Shown here: piece after piece, positions 10,517-23,354 of the stretch | Layout: each line of letters opens with the position of its first letter | Numbering within the stretch: the first letter of the stretch is position 1 | Assembly (NCBI GenBank): GCA_905250125.1 | Contig: CAJNOL010000060.1 | Coordinates: forward strand, 1 to 64,000 | DNA length: 64,000 nt | Direction: 5' to 3' | DNA from: Rotaria sordida | Taxonomy: Eukaryota > Rotifera > Eurotatoria > Philodinida > Philodinidae | The notes under the pieces: generated by a model | Told to the model about the DNA's origin: nothing | Seen by the model: only the letters and a program-made list of their open reading frames with translations | Databases searched by the model: none | Program-made: the position numbers and the translations under genes

Positions 10517-13500
10517 ATGTCGGACTCAGGTGACGAAAATGCTTTGCGTGAAGCCAATTTACGTCTTTGTCGAATATGTGCATGGCATAATTATACTGGA
10601 CTTGGTTTTAGTATCGATCGTTCGCCACAACCTCCTCATCTTGTTCAACTTGTTGAATCGAATAGTCCAGCAAGTGCTGGTGGCCTCAGATTTCGTGATG
10701 TTATTCTTGCTGTTAATAATAAAGATGTATCTAAGTGCGCATATACGGAATTAACAAGTATGGTAAAGAATGCACGAGATAATAATGCTCGCATTGAATT
10801 ACTTGTTGTTGAACAACGTTTTTATGATCAATTAAAAAAAAACGGTATCTCAATCAATTCGAGATTCGCTAAAATAATTGACACACCAAAACAAATGCCA
10901 CGTGATTACAAAGATTTTCCTAAAAATACACCACGTACATGTAAAATACGTTCAAATAGAACTGATAAACCATTTGGTTTTACTATTGGTTTTGGTAATA
11001 ATGATATTGGCGCATATATTCAAGATATAATTCCGAAATCACCAGCTAGTGAAACACCATTACGTAAAAGTGATCGAATTCTTGAAATTAATGATAAATT
11101 TGTTGATAATGAATCAAGCGAAACTATACAAGAAAAATTGAGTAGAGCACAATTAAAATCTTCCGTGAAATTATATGTTGTTGATACACATACATATGCA
11201 CATTTTCAAAAAGAAAATATACCATTACAATCAAAAAAATTTCAAAAAAGTCCATTTGCAATAAACACGCCAACAGGTTCGTATGGGAATATAGCAGATA
11301 GTAAAAAATAAAACGAAACTTTTGTTTTTCTCAACAATCGAAATATTTTATTCAGGTTCTTCTGAAAAGAATGATGCATATGATGATACAACAACAACAT
11401 TATCTCCTCCATTACCTCCATATGATCAACAACCATCAAACACATACTACAATGTCAATGCGCAAAGACGACATTCAGATGATATTCGTTTATGTACTAT
11501 TACTCGTGCTGATGAAACAGATAAATGGGGTTTTCAACTTACTAATGATAAAGATGGTCATTACCATTTATTAAAAATTCTACCGAATGATGATAATCGA
11601 CAATCAAGTAAACATTTTATTTTCTAATCAATCAAATTTTTCTCGCCAGGATGATTTCCATCATTATCTGCTTTAAAAAATATACTATTTTTTTTTGGAC
11701 AAAGCAAAAAATGTTTTTCGTTTTTTCTCACATAATGTATTTTTGATCGCACAACCTACGATTCTCTATAGATCTTCATTCTATATATTTTATTTTATTT
11801 TTGCTTGAAAGAGTATGTCAAGTCCCTTTTTTTTTAATTTAAGCTTTATTACTATTATATAAAAGAGTATTTTTATAATTAGGATGCCATTTTTTGAGGC
11901 ATTGAATTTTTCTTCTCTTCAAAAGTAAGAATTGACAAAAAAAACATTAAGTATATAGGATGAAGATCTACAGAGAATTTTGGTTTGCCAAATTTTTAAC
12001 GTTTGTTTGTTGGATATCTTCTGAAAACATCCTGGTATTGGGCTAGGAATTTTACCATAGTTTTTTCACTAAAGTCTTAACATATTTCATGTAGTTTCAA
12101 TATACTTGATCCAAGACCGATTTTTTACGAGAGAGACTTAAACAGATGATTATGTTCTTCGTTATGCTTTTCATGTCCAGTATCAAATATTTTCAATATT
12201 TCTGATTTTTTGACACTACTCTATATCGCTAATTTGTTTCCATTTATATATAGATGCTGAACTTGCTGGTGTTAAATCTGAAGATCATTTAATTGAAATA
12301 AATGGTGAAAATGTTGAAAAGATGAATCATGCTGAAGTAAAACAACTTGTACGTGATATTAAACATCCTCAAAAATTAAAAGTATTAGTTGCCGATGCTG
12401 AAACATTTAATTATTATAAACAACAAAATAAATTAATTCATAATAAACTTCTAAGTGTCAAATATCTACCAAGCGATGAAACTGATCAATCTTCATCATC
12501 AGTTTCTTCAGTTCGTGATGGTATTTTTATGATTGTTTTCTTTTTCTTTTTCTTTTTTAAATCGATTTTTGTATATTTAAAAGTTATTCCAAAACTAGTT
12601 AAAAATTTTATACAACCACCAGTTCCGAAATCATCAAAAGATGGTCTAACAAAATTAGTAGAATCTACTCCAATAGTACCAATCACTCCAAAATTAAATT
12701 CACAATCAAATCGACGAAATTATGAACTTCGACCTGATCCAGATTTTCCAGGTTTTGGTTTTCGTGTTACTTCAATTGGAACTGATATTGTTAAACATAA
12801 AATTGTTGAAATCCTGCCAAATTCACCTGCTGAACAGCAAGGTCGATAAAATATAAAAGAAAAAAAAAGAAAAACAATATTTCATATTAATTTTTAAATC
12901 ACATTTTTATTTTTAAGGTCTTCCTGTTAATTATAATATTATAGCTATTAATAATCAAAATGTTGAAGATATGAGTGCAGCTGAGTTTAAAAAATATCTA
13001 AATACTTCATCTAGATATGCACAAGAAAATGATAAGCCGTTATTATTAGAAGTTATCGGTGATAAATCTTCTCTACGAAATCCATCAGTTTCTTCAACCT
13101 CTACGTCAACACCGTCAACTAGTACCGACGAAGATTATCCAACTATGCGTTGTTGTGTTATTAAAGTAAGTTTTTTGTTTTTTTTATTTTAGAATTTAAT
13201 TTCATTCTTCTATTATATTTAGTCTTGGCCAAAATATCCACAGCTTGGTTTTAAAATAATTCAATCACGAAATAAATTTAGTAGAAATGGTGGATATCAA
13301 ATACAACAACTTGAAACAAATTCACCAGCTGCTCATACACATATTTTCAATGATGATTATATAATTCAAGTAAACGGTGTCAATATTGAAAACGAAGATT
13401 ATCAATATGTACAAGACCTTATCCATGATAAATATCGAAAAGATCAACAGATTGAATTACTGGTTATTGATGATAGTGGTTATCGATGGTACAAAAATCG

Positions 13501-16500
13501 TCCATATCCCATTGACCCATCAGCAAAAAAAGCCAATGTTGATCGGTAAATTAAGGGTCTCTTCCCCTCATAGAAAATCCTTCTTTTTTTCCAAGAAAAG
13601 CTCAAATTAAATTTTTATCATAGAAAAATTCAGCGAAATTTGCTTTCTCAGAATAAATATAACTTTCTGAAAAAAAAAGGTCAAATTTTAACAAACTTTC
13701 AGAAGAAATTTCGATTCTACTACTGTGTCGTCTGAGCAATTTTGATAGTTTTAATTAAAGCTCTTTTGCTTGCATCAACATTGAATAGATATTGTTTTAT
13801 AATTTAAATACGAGCGATAGTACTAGTTCATGTTATCTGTTACTTGCTTTTTGAAGATTCCATTTAAATATATTATGAATGTATCATTTTAATGTTTTTA
13901 TTTCTCAAAATATGATTTTCAATCAGAAAAATTGAAACCTCTTCCATTCGATTCACGATATAACCAATATTTTTTTTGTTTATTTTGACATTATATATAT
14001 ACTAAGATGATCATAAAAAAAATGAATGAAAGCAAACTTCAAAATTCTATTCGAACAAAAATTGTGCAAAGATATTGGCTTTAATTTGAAACTATCTTGA
14101 ACTCTTTAGCTCTTGCAGTGACGAAGTTATAGGGATTCTCCTGAAGATCATATATGGACTATAACTATAGGGTGTCTAATAAGTCATGAAATAGACACAC
14201 TAAAACTTGAATATCTACATTATGGCTCGAGCAAACGAGTTGATTTTCTTACCAAAGATAGAGGCATGTTCACACTCTAAATCTGTATGGGCGAGATTAG
14301 TGAGAACCTATGGTGAGCATATTGCTTTCTTTTCCTATCTATGAACAAGTAAAATCTTTTTTTGTTGAGATCAATAGCGGTATTTAACAAAGGTTCTCAC
14401 TGACTTTGTCCGTATGAATTTGGAGTGTGAACATACCTCTGTACTTGGTAAAAAAATGAGCCCGTTTGGTCGAGCTATAATGGAGATATTCAATTTTTAG
14501 TTTGTCTGTTTCATGCCTTACTGGGCACCCTATAAGTCGAAAGTTCGGTCTAGTTTGATGTATCAAACTGAAATTTTTACCACAAACGTTTATTCTTAGA
14601 GTCATTCACTTCTAAAATTTTCAGTCCAAACCGACCGTTCTAAGTGATAAATCTGCTGTGAGGAGGACCTCAAAACATTTCAAAAAGAAAGACTAAATAT
14701 TTCCATCGCTTTTAGATATAAAACACCGGATACTCCACCTATGGATACACCGAAAACTACAAATAATATACAACCAGGTTTTAGACCTATTAACAATCTT
14801 CAGGGTGGAACACACAAACCAATTGAACCACGTACTAGTAAAATTCTAAATACTATAATCTAAAAAAAAAAAGAATTGATTTTCTTTTTTTCAAGATGGT
14901 TATGATTCACCATTAGATAACCCATATTCTCGTGTAGAAAAGAATCCAAATGTAGTGCCATCGTTATATTCTTCACAGGATCATTTATCACGTGGAACAG
15001 TTGATATTGTATCTGAAAAACGTCTGCTTCGTTTGTGTCGTGTAAAAAGAGAACCTGGTCCATTAGGTTTTGATATAAAACCTAATGGTAATCAACATAT
15101 TATTTATAAAGTTCAACCAAATTCACCAGCTGGTAGAATATTAAATTTATTTTTATTAATAGTTTTGTTGTTTATTATTATTTAGCTCGAGCTGGTTTAC
15201 ATGAAAATGATCGTTTAATTGAAGTAAATGATGAAAATGTATTAAACAAACCATTGCAAGGTAAGAAACAAAAAAAGTTCAGCATAATTAAATAAATCTG
15301 ATTAAGTCTTATTAAAAAATGATTTTCAAGTGATAAAACACTTAGAATTTCACATTTTCTGATAAATAAAGGATATCTAGACAACAAAAAAACCAGCCGA
15401 AAAGGTATTTGTAAAAGTATAATTTAAAAGAACACAATATCCATGTAACAGTATCGTTATGTTGATATCTCGGAAAGAATTCTTCGAAAAGATCTGAAAC
15501 ATTGTAAATAGATTAGTTTAATTGAAACTTCTATGTTGGAAAAAGTTCAAAATTTTGCTTCGGCTAAAAAATTCTAGAAAAAATCAATATTCTATTAAAT
15601 TTTAATTGGCATTCATGTCCTTGGAACCTTTTATTATTCAAAGATTTGCATAAGTTTGATGAATAAAACTTAATGAATCTGTCTATTAGCTAACAAAAGA
15701 ATGAGAATTATAAGATTATCTGTAAGATTAATATTATGTTTGAAGAAAAGACTAATAAATATATGAGAAATAATAACTCTTCGAAATTCTAACTTGTTTT
15801 TATCTTTTCATACTATTTAAATGTAGCATTTGCTATCAAAAAAAATAAATAAATAAATTGTAAAGAAAAAGTTTTAAGTATTTCTCGTTAAACCATTTTC
15901 TTTAATTGATTTTATATAGTTGTGAACGGTTTAATTAAAAATATTTATCAAAATGAAGATTTACGATTACTTATTGCACCAAAGAGTGTAAAACCATTAA
16001 CAAAACGTTCAGCTAAATCATTACTCACATTAAATGATGATCCTCATTATCAAAATAGAACTTTCTATTCAATATATGATGAACAAAAACCACTATCATC
16101 AACAAATACATATCAATCAGTATTAGGTCTTCATGGTGAATTCAATAAACGTGATCAATTGTATCCTATAAATGATTTTAGTTCTGGATTATTTGAACCT
16201 ACAGATCCATGGCAACGTAAAAATATTTTAATTACAAATTAAATAGCTATATATTGATAAAACTGATTTATTCTAGGTAAATGTGTACTTCTTCGAGATT
16301 CATCTTTTCGTGGATGTGGTTTTCGACTAACTGAACGACAAAACTGTGACACACCCATTGTTGTTGAAGTATCTCCAAATAGTCCAGCTAAACAAAGGTA
16401 TTCAAAATTTTGTTTTATTATTTTATTTCTATATAATTCTTGTTTATAGTGGTTTAACTGAAGGTGATCATGTAATCTATATTGAATCACAAAATATTCA

Positions 16501-17119
16501 AAATTTTCGTTCATTTCACGATATAATTGATATAGTTCATCGTACATTTGAAGAGAATGGTCAAATTACACTTATTGTGTTAACAGGTCCAGGTTATCGA
16601 GTATTAAAACGACATGGTGGTTATTTAGATAGTAAAGTATTTAATTATCAACAATCACAAGTTGATCAAATAAGACCACGTTTATGTAAATTAAAATTAT
16701 ATAATTTTGAATATGATTTTGGTTTTACATTAAAACGTAATAAAGTATTATATATTAAATCTATTGAACAAGGTTCATCAGCTGATGTATATGATATAAA
16801 AGAAGGTGATGTTGTACTTGAATTAAATGGTCTAGATATAAAATATTTATCAATGAATAAAATATATGAAATTATTGAAATAAGTAAACAAGAACGAAAA
16901 TTAGATATTTTAGTTATTGATATGAATGGTTATGAATTTTCAATGAATCATGCTATTCCACTTAATTCAAATTTATCTTTTGTTCAAATAAGAGAAGAAT
17001 CAAGTAAAATTATAAATTAAAATCTATTGAGATTTATTTTCTATTATCTTTGTTTTTTTTTTATTCGTTTAGCTGCAATCATCGATAGCCGTACTCAAAA
17101 TAATCCAGTTTATTTATAA
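10517..17119 (+). CDS. Scaffold protein with eight PDZ domains (NHERF/PDZK1-like)
   Basis: Thirteen exons (10517-11276, 11356-11607, 12254-12520, 12584-12841, 12918-13165, 13223-13545, 14716-14837, 14896-15132, 15186-15260, 15920-16216, 16277-16397, 16450-17003, 17073-17119) sum to 3561 nt, 1186 residues, every junction in frame. Eight PDZ modules lie at about 12-98, 139-235, 293-392, 472-565, 588-681, 787-862, 946-1030 and 1063-1145. Their carboxylate-binding loops read GLGF, PFGF, KWGF, GFGF, QLGF, PLGF, GCGF and DFGF. The repeated pattern R-L-C-x-I/V before the loop and NSPA-x-x-G-L after it resembles NHERF/PDZK1 proteins, which cluster membrane transporters and receptors. Linkers are serine/threonine/proline-rich. 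The protein ends in PVYL, itself a class II (hydrophobic-x-hydrophobic) PDZ ligand. No enzyme domain or signal peptide is seen. The ATG at 10517 is the first in frame. Confidence 0.9.
14166..14534. repeat. Foldback/MITE with TA-flanked GGGTG ends
   Basis: Left end tatagggtgtctaataagtc; the right end is the near complement, finishing ggcaccctata. The arms share ctcgagc/gctcgag-like and tgttcacactc/gagtgtgaaca words in opposite orientation. TA flanks both ends, as expected for Tc1/mariner-type insertion. It lies in the 1.2 kb intron between coding exons 6 and 7 of the PDZ gene. Confidence 0.75.
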
Positions 17120-18553
17120 AAACAAAAAAAAAATCGATAAACAAAATACTAATTACTACTACTTGTTTCTTTGTTTTTGAAAAGTCTATTATTTTGTATT
17201 TTATTATGTTTCACACGAAAAATTTCTTTTGTAATTTTGAACAGTTTGTTCTGTTTAGCAATTTTGTTTTGATTATTCAATTTTTATCTGTTGATAAAGT
17301 AGTAATATTAGTTCGTTGATATGTGTATTGATATAGTGGTTGATGACTGTGTATGTTCCTTTTTTCCTTGTTTGTTATTCATGCAAATTCTATCTCTTTG
17401 ATTGAGTTTTTTTTTTTTTGAATACGTTCATAATATAGCAATCATTGATTGATTGAAATGTGAAACATATTTGAATATTAAATGTAGAGGTGCAGAATCT
17501 GCCCATGTACACGAATGCGTGTTCAGAGATATTGTCGAAAAAATATTATGTTCGGAGAACCTTTTTTTTTTGAAATTATTGTCTCGAAATGTTTGTTCGA
17601 AACTATTAAATTTGTGAAAATTCTTCGAGTTATTTTTTCGTTCGGGGACATTTTCTCTTTTTACGACAGATTCTGCATCTCTGATTAAATGTTTAATTTT
17701 ATATTATTAAGACAAAATAAATTAAGACTTAAGAGAGGATCCGCGAGGTCATCTACCAAGTCCGCCGCCGGTGAAATTTTGATTTTCGATTTAACTATCT
17801 CAAATGAAAGGTCTAGTCAAACTATAGCTAAATTCAAAGTATTAGCTCTTGTTGACTTGCATGTGGAAAATGGTATAGTATACAAATGACATACCCTTTG
17901 GCACTTGACCAAAAAGTTAGTTTTTTAGAATGCTCTTAGCATTTTGTATTTCTCTCTGCGTCTACTTGTTCGTTCGTTATATCCAGATAACGTATTAGAT
18001 ATTCAAATAATCATAAAATAATTCTAAAGTGATTTCGTAATATGAAACTTTAGAATCATTTCGAAAGATACAGTCTACTGTACTTTTTCTCTATCAACAC
18101 AGATCTACGAGAACATTTATTATACAAAAACGAGACAGAACTTCTGAGCTATTCTTTATATTTTTGTAATTAAATTATACCTACTATTGTTACAATTGCT
18201 TCGTTTATAATGATATTTTATTACATAAAATAGATATTTTTGCTTTCTTTTACATGATTATAGTCGAATAATAATAAATGAACTTGATAATCTATCATAT
18301 ATTTTGTAAAATTGCTCTTTTAGCCGATGGTTAAATTCTTCATAAAAATAAGCTTCGTTGTCATCAACTTGGATGGTTACTGTATTCTATGTTATATAAA
18401 TAACGAATACACCAGCAAGAATGTACGCAGTAGATTCTTCATATTTTACAGTTTGCTAGAAAAAATAAAACTTTCAAACTGACACTTTAGAAGTTTTTTT
18501 TATTAAACAAAATAAATTAACAAAAAATTGATACAAAAAGAAAAAAATATATA
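17120..18553. other. Convergent intergenic region with a small TIR element
   Basis: Lies between the 3' ends of the PDZ gene and the minus-strand gene. Holds the terminal-inverted-repeat element at 17486-17682. A 66-residue open frame at 17689-17889 has no family resemblance, so I do not call it a gene. Confidence 0.6.
17486..17682. repeat. Short terminal-inverted-repeat element (AGAGGTGCAGAATCTG ends)
   Basis: The left end agaggtgcagaatctg is matched by cagattctgcatctct on the right, about 165 bp apart. The interior has ttcggagaacc and gttcggggac, giving further weak pairing. The termini resemble those at 4235-4356. Confidence 0.7.
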
Positions 18554-21408
18554 TCATTTTAATGATGGATCAAATGATTCATCTTTAGTATTGTTTTGTG
18601 GTGGAAACCATGGTCGATGAATTTCATTCCATAATGTTGAATCTTTATTTGTTTCATTCAATTCATCATAATCAAATATCTGTCGCCAATTATATGTTGT
18701 TGATTGTGTTGTATCCTTTTAATGAAATAATTATTATTATTATAGAAGAAATTAATTTATTTAATCTAACATACAGTTAATTCTTGTTGTATATCATCTA
18801 ATTTTGATTTCCAATCTATAAAACAATCGAATTCGAATACAAGAAAAAAAAAATGTATTTAATTTTTTTCTTTGTATTTGATTAATACCTTGAATCCAAT
18901 TTTTTGCACGAGATAATTGTCCTTGTGTTTTGAGATTCGGCATACATGTACATGTTGGACATTCGAGAAGTTCAGCTTAAAATGAAGAAAAAAGAAAACA
19001 ATTTATGTATATTATTACATATAAGTTTTTCGTTTTATTCTCAAATTTACCTGGTATTATTTTTTCTGTAGATTTATGTTCATTTTTAAATGTTGGAAAA
19101 TCACGTAATGATGTTTGTGTCATTGCACGTAATGGTGTTACAATTGTAAAATTTGTCGGTTCAACATTATATGTTAAACAATCATGACATTGAAAAAGTG
19201 ATAAAAATCTAATGAAATAATAATTTTAACGAAAAAATTTTTAACGAAAAAAAAAAACAAAGAACAAACGAACTTTGTTGACCAATAGTCATTTGCTTGT
19301 TGAAAACAATCAGGTGGTTGTTTTAATAAACCGTCTGGATCAGGATTCCAAGTTTTTTCTTCAGTTTTATCAATGGATGCATCAAAAAGTTGTACATGTA
19401 TATTACCAGCACTGTTCAACTATGAAATAGATGGATAAATCTGAATTTAAGATTATTGTTTTTTATTTTGAAATACTGAGAAATAAATTTAACAACAAGG
19501 TCAAAGCTAATATCAAAGAAACTACATTAAATGATGAATCGATTGTCTCAAATTATTCATCTATGAATTGTTAGATATTTGAAAGAATAAGTGCCTGATG
19601 AAAACAATATTAGAATATGTCATTTAGAGAAATATCTCGAGTATTAAAATGAATTTTAAGTATAGAAATCTATGATTGTCTCTAATCTGTATCTATTTTG
19701 ATTTGAAAAAAAAAAAGATATTTATATTTTATATAAACATTAAATCAAAAGATTTTACTTGAAAGAGTAGAAAAGATTTTGAATTTATTGGATTCGACAC
19801 AATCACCATATCTCGTATTGGAACATCAAAATAAATTGATTTAGCAAATAATAATTCTTTATTCTTATGAGTATTATTATTTATTAAATACATTCGACTA
19901 TTTGATATCGGACAAAGTTCCCAAGAAGGACATGTTTGAATTAAACGATGATATATATCAGTATTATATTCAAGTACATTTGTATTATATTCATCATTGA
20001 TAAAAATCAAATGTTGATTATTTGACTTTATTTGTGTAAACGAAGTTGGTGGTCGTAATAATTCATGATGAGAATGTATAGCCTTTGAGAAAAAAAAAAT
20101 AATAATAAATAGAATATTTTATTAGTTCATATATCAATTTCTTACAGATCTATTTGGCATTCGTGAATCAATTATAATTAATGAATAATCAGTTATAAAA
20201 ATATGTTGATATGAATTAATTAAACTTGTTTTATAACTTCGAATAATTTCTGTTTTAGCTAAATATGGATGATTATGACCAATAATAAAAAGTTCTTTAA
20301 AAGATTCATTAGGTAAACGTATATCATATAGAAGACAAGAACCATTATGACTATCAGCTATTGTATATAGAAATGGTGAAGCATCCCAATCGAGATATAT
20401 TTGTCGAGGAATGTCTAATGAATGTATTTTGTTTTCATCTGTCTGTTGATGAAGATATGTAAATATACCATCATCAAGTAGATATGTTCGATAATTTTTA
20501 TCAATAAGAATAGCATTTGATGTAATGTATGGATTAAAAGAAAATGAAAGAATTGATGTATGTTCAGGTGTTTCAATATGTGACGTAAGTGTTGAAGTTA
20601 TTGTTGTTGGATTATATGAATAAAATGATAATCCTTTCTATGAATAAAATGATAGAATTTTTCATTTCAAAAAATGTTTAAAATACCTGATCAGCAAGTG
20701 CAATATTCAATATTTGTTCATCTTCTTCAATACAATCTAATAATTTAATAGAAGTTAATGATTGTATAATATATTTTCGTTGTTCTGTAGTAGATAAATG
20801 TTCAATTGTATTTGACCAAAGATCATCATAGATATTATTCGGTAATGATTGTATATCTATCGATAGCAAAAAAAAAAGAGAAATTAAATCATGAAAATAA
20901 ATCATAATTATTTTTCTTTACTCAATTGATTTTTTTTCGTAACATAAATAAGATGATTATGTTTAGCAATAAGACGAGTTGAATTATTTTTATATTTCTA
21001 TAAATGAAATTTAATTCGATGTTTATGAATAGAAAAATTATACTCGTCAGCATTTACTGTTGACAATGTATATTTATTCATATAAGTTAAATCTTGTGAT
21101 GCAACTAAATTTTAAAAAATTTAGTTTTAATCAGAAGAATTAATAAAATTATTACTTGAATAAGTAAATGGTGGTACAGTTGCTCGAAGAGTAGACATAT
21201 GTTGTGATGAAGATATTTTTTGCATAACAAAATTTTTATCTAATGTTAAATCCTAAATATGATCTTGTTAATTTTTTTAATAAATTTTTATTCTAAACTA
21301 ATTAACCATAGTTGTTATTGGCCATTGATCAAGTAAGATTTCATGTGGTTGATCACTAGAATTTAAATATTCTGGATAGAGTAGATCAGGAAATTCTAAA
21401 GACGACAT
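18554..21408 (-). CDS. Possible TAF1C-like protein (RNA polymerase I TBP-associated factor), beta-propeller type
   Basis: Twelve exons (21408-21307, 21252-21156, 21104-21058, 20997-20922, 20856-20687, 20637-20146, 20082-19759, 19419-19274, 19208-19051, 18975-18889, 18815-18775, 18715-18554) add up to 1902 nt, 633 residues, all in frame. The middle (about 165-430) has repeating strands ending in short aspartate turns (YLDWDASPFLYTIAD, SCLLYDIRLP, IFITDYSLIIIDSRMP), like the propeller half of TAF1C. FLLFQLNSAGNIHVQLF resembles the segment after that propeller, and the tail is charged. In that role it would be part of the SL1/TIF-IB complex that recruits RNA polymerase I at rDNA promoters. The match is by pattern only and a divergent WD40-like protein of another kind is possible. 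Its 5' end faces the phytochelatin synthase 381 bp away, so the two may share a promoter region. Confidence 0.45.
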
Positions 21409-21789
21409 TTTGGAAATGACAAAAATCATATACAATATAAAAAAAAGTCTAGATAATCAAAGATTTATTGGATTGAATTAGCTGTCCAATAGGAAAGTAA
21501 AGATATATGAGTGTTCTAGAACAAATGTTGATTGGAGAGATAGATTCATCCAATCAATCTTTATATCTTAGAATGTTCAGAAATAAGAATCTTAAAAAAA
21601 CTGTCTCTATACGTGATTTTCTCCTAAATGTACATATTGATGATTCATCAGGATCTGACTATGTTCTACTAATTACTAATAGGTTTCTAGTTCGAATTGA
21701 GGAGTAGATATTTATATTGTATGTCTTCCATTTTCTGTTTGTTCTAAATGTTTTCTTACTTTTGCGCATTTTTCTTCTTTTAGTAACTT
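21409..21789. promoter_or_regulatory. Divergent upstream region shared by two genes
   Basis: 381 bp between the start codons of the minus-strand TAF1C-like gene and the plus-strand phytochelatin synthase; must hold both 5' UTRs and promoters. A 66-residue open frame (21507-21707) overlaps it but has no recognisable features and is probably chance. No metal-response element was identified by eye. Confidence 0.4.
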
Positions 21790-23354
21790 ATGACAACATC
21801 ACAAAAGTGTAGTTCTTCTACAATTCTCGAACAACCATATGGTATTGTAACAACACGATGTATACCTGGTTGGTATCGTCGTCCATTACCTGAAATAGCC
21901 ATACCTTTCAATTCTGAGAAAGGCAAACGTTTATTTCGTGAAGCACTTCTTAGTGATGGTTTACATGGATATTTTAGTTTAGCAGAAACATTTCATACTC
22001 AAGCTGAACCTTCATATTGTGGTCCTGGAACACTTTCAATGGGTTAGTATATATATATATATATATGTATGAAAAATAAATTTGATATATTTTTCAATAT
22101 GTTTTATTTAAAGTATTGAATAGTTTGAATATTGATCCAGGTTATATATGGAAAGGTAATTGGCGTTTTTTTGATGAAAATACATTACGTACATGTGATA
22201 AACGTAAACCAAAAGATAATCCATTAGAAAATATTCTTGAAGAAGGTATTACATTTGAAGAATTTCTTTATCTAGCAGAATGTAATGGTGCTTCAATAAT
22301 TCCATTTCTTGCTTCAAATACAACACTTGCACAATTTCGTTCAGCTATTCTTGTTGCTTGTACACGTCGTTTAGATGATATTCGTCTTGTATGTAGTTAT
22401 AATCGTAGTACACTTCAACAAACAGGTACTGGCCATTTTTCACCAATAGCTGGATATCATTCACAAGAAGATCTTGTACTTATACTTGATGTTGCAAGAT
22501 TTAAATATCCATCACATTGGATACCTATTGAATTACTATGGCAATCAATGTGTACTATTGATTTAATAACAGGAAAATCTAGAGGTTTTTATTTAATTTC
22601 GAAATGGTCAAGTGATTTTTCTATTCAATGTAATATAAATAATTGTAGTGATATTAGTGAAGAAAATTCATCAATTAATAAAATATTTTGTTCATCAGAA
22701 GAAAGTCTTTCATTATTTATTAATAATAAACTTCTTTCAATTGTTGATTTAACTGCATCAATTGAAACAATAATTATTACTATTTTACAATCAATATCAC
22801 CTATTGTTATACAATTAATTACAAAATGGACATTTGATCTAATGCAAAAATATCGTTTAAATGCTGTAATGAATTCAAAATGTGTTCAAGAATGTAATTG
22901 TAGAAATCTTTTTGAATTATATCCATCATTTATACCTGAAAATATTAATGATTCTATAAAAAATGATAATTCAGAATGTAAAAAACCTTGTGCTCGTGTT
23001 ACTCGTTCACATGTTCATGCTTATGCCATACCGACTAAATGTGCTTTGAAAGCTTTTATTGAATTATTTGAAAAAGATATTAATCAAAAACTTTATCAAA
23101 TACTTGAACAAATGAATATTGAACAATATTTAACTATAAAACAAGATAAAACAATGTATTTATTTGGTGGTTTTTCAACAATGATTGATGATAATGATAT
23201 AAAAAGTCAAATTGAACGAGGTTTAACAACAATATTTCTTTATGCACTTCGAACAAATAAATTTCTTTCAACTATTGATCTATTCAATTCAAATGAAGTT
23301 TCGTCTGAATTAAGAAATGAAATTAATTATGCTAAAGCTTGTTTTGGACTTTAA
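21790..23354 (+). CDS. PCS: Phytochelatin synthase (glutathione gamma-glutamylcysteinyltransferase)
   Basis: Transfers gamma-Glu-Cys units between glutathione molecules to build metal-chelating phytochelatins, a cytosolic heavy-metal detoxification step. Two exons, 21790-22042 and 22114-23354, give 497 residues. The catalytic (Clan CA papain-like) domain covers about residues 12-235: AEPSYCGPGTLSMVLNSL carries nucleophile Cys77, followed by the family motif DPGYIWKGNWRFF. TGTGHFSPIAGYH supplies His192 and LDVARFKYPSHW supplies Asp210; the 18-residue His-Asp spacing equals that of the plant enzyme. The C-terminal half is less conserved, as usual, with clustered cysteines (CVQECNC, ECKKPC) that could bind metal. 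An AATAAA occurs about 120 bases after the stop. The intron falls just after the catalytic cysteine motif. Confidence 0.95.

Noticed and set aside
17689-17889. 66-residue open frame with slightly richer GC
   Set aside because: No family resemblance, poor start context, and it directly follows a TIR element.
21507-21707. 66-residue open frame between the divergent genes
   Set aside because: Lies in the shared promoter and 5' UTR region; no motif or conserved pattern seen.
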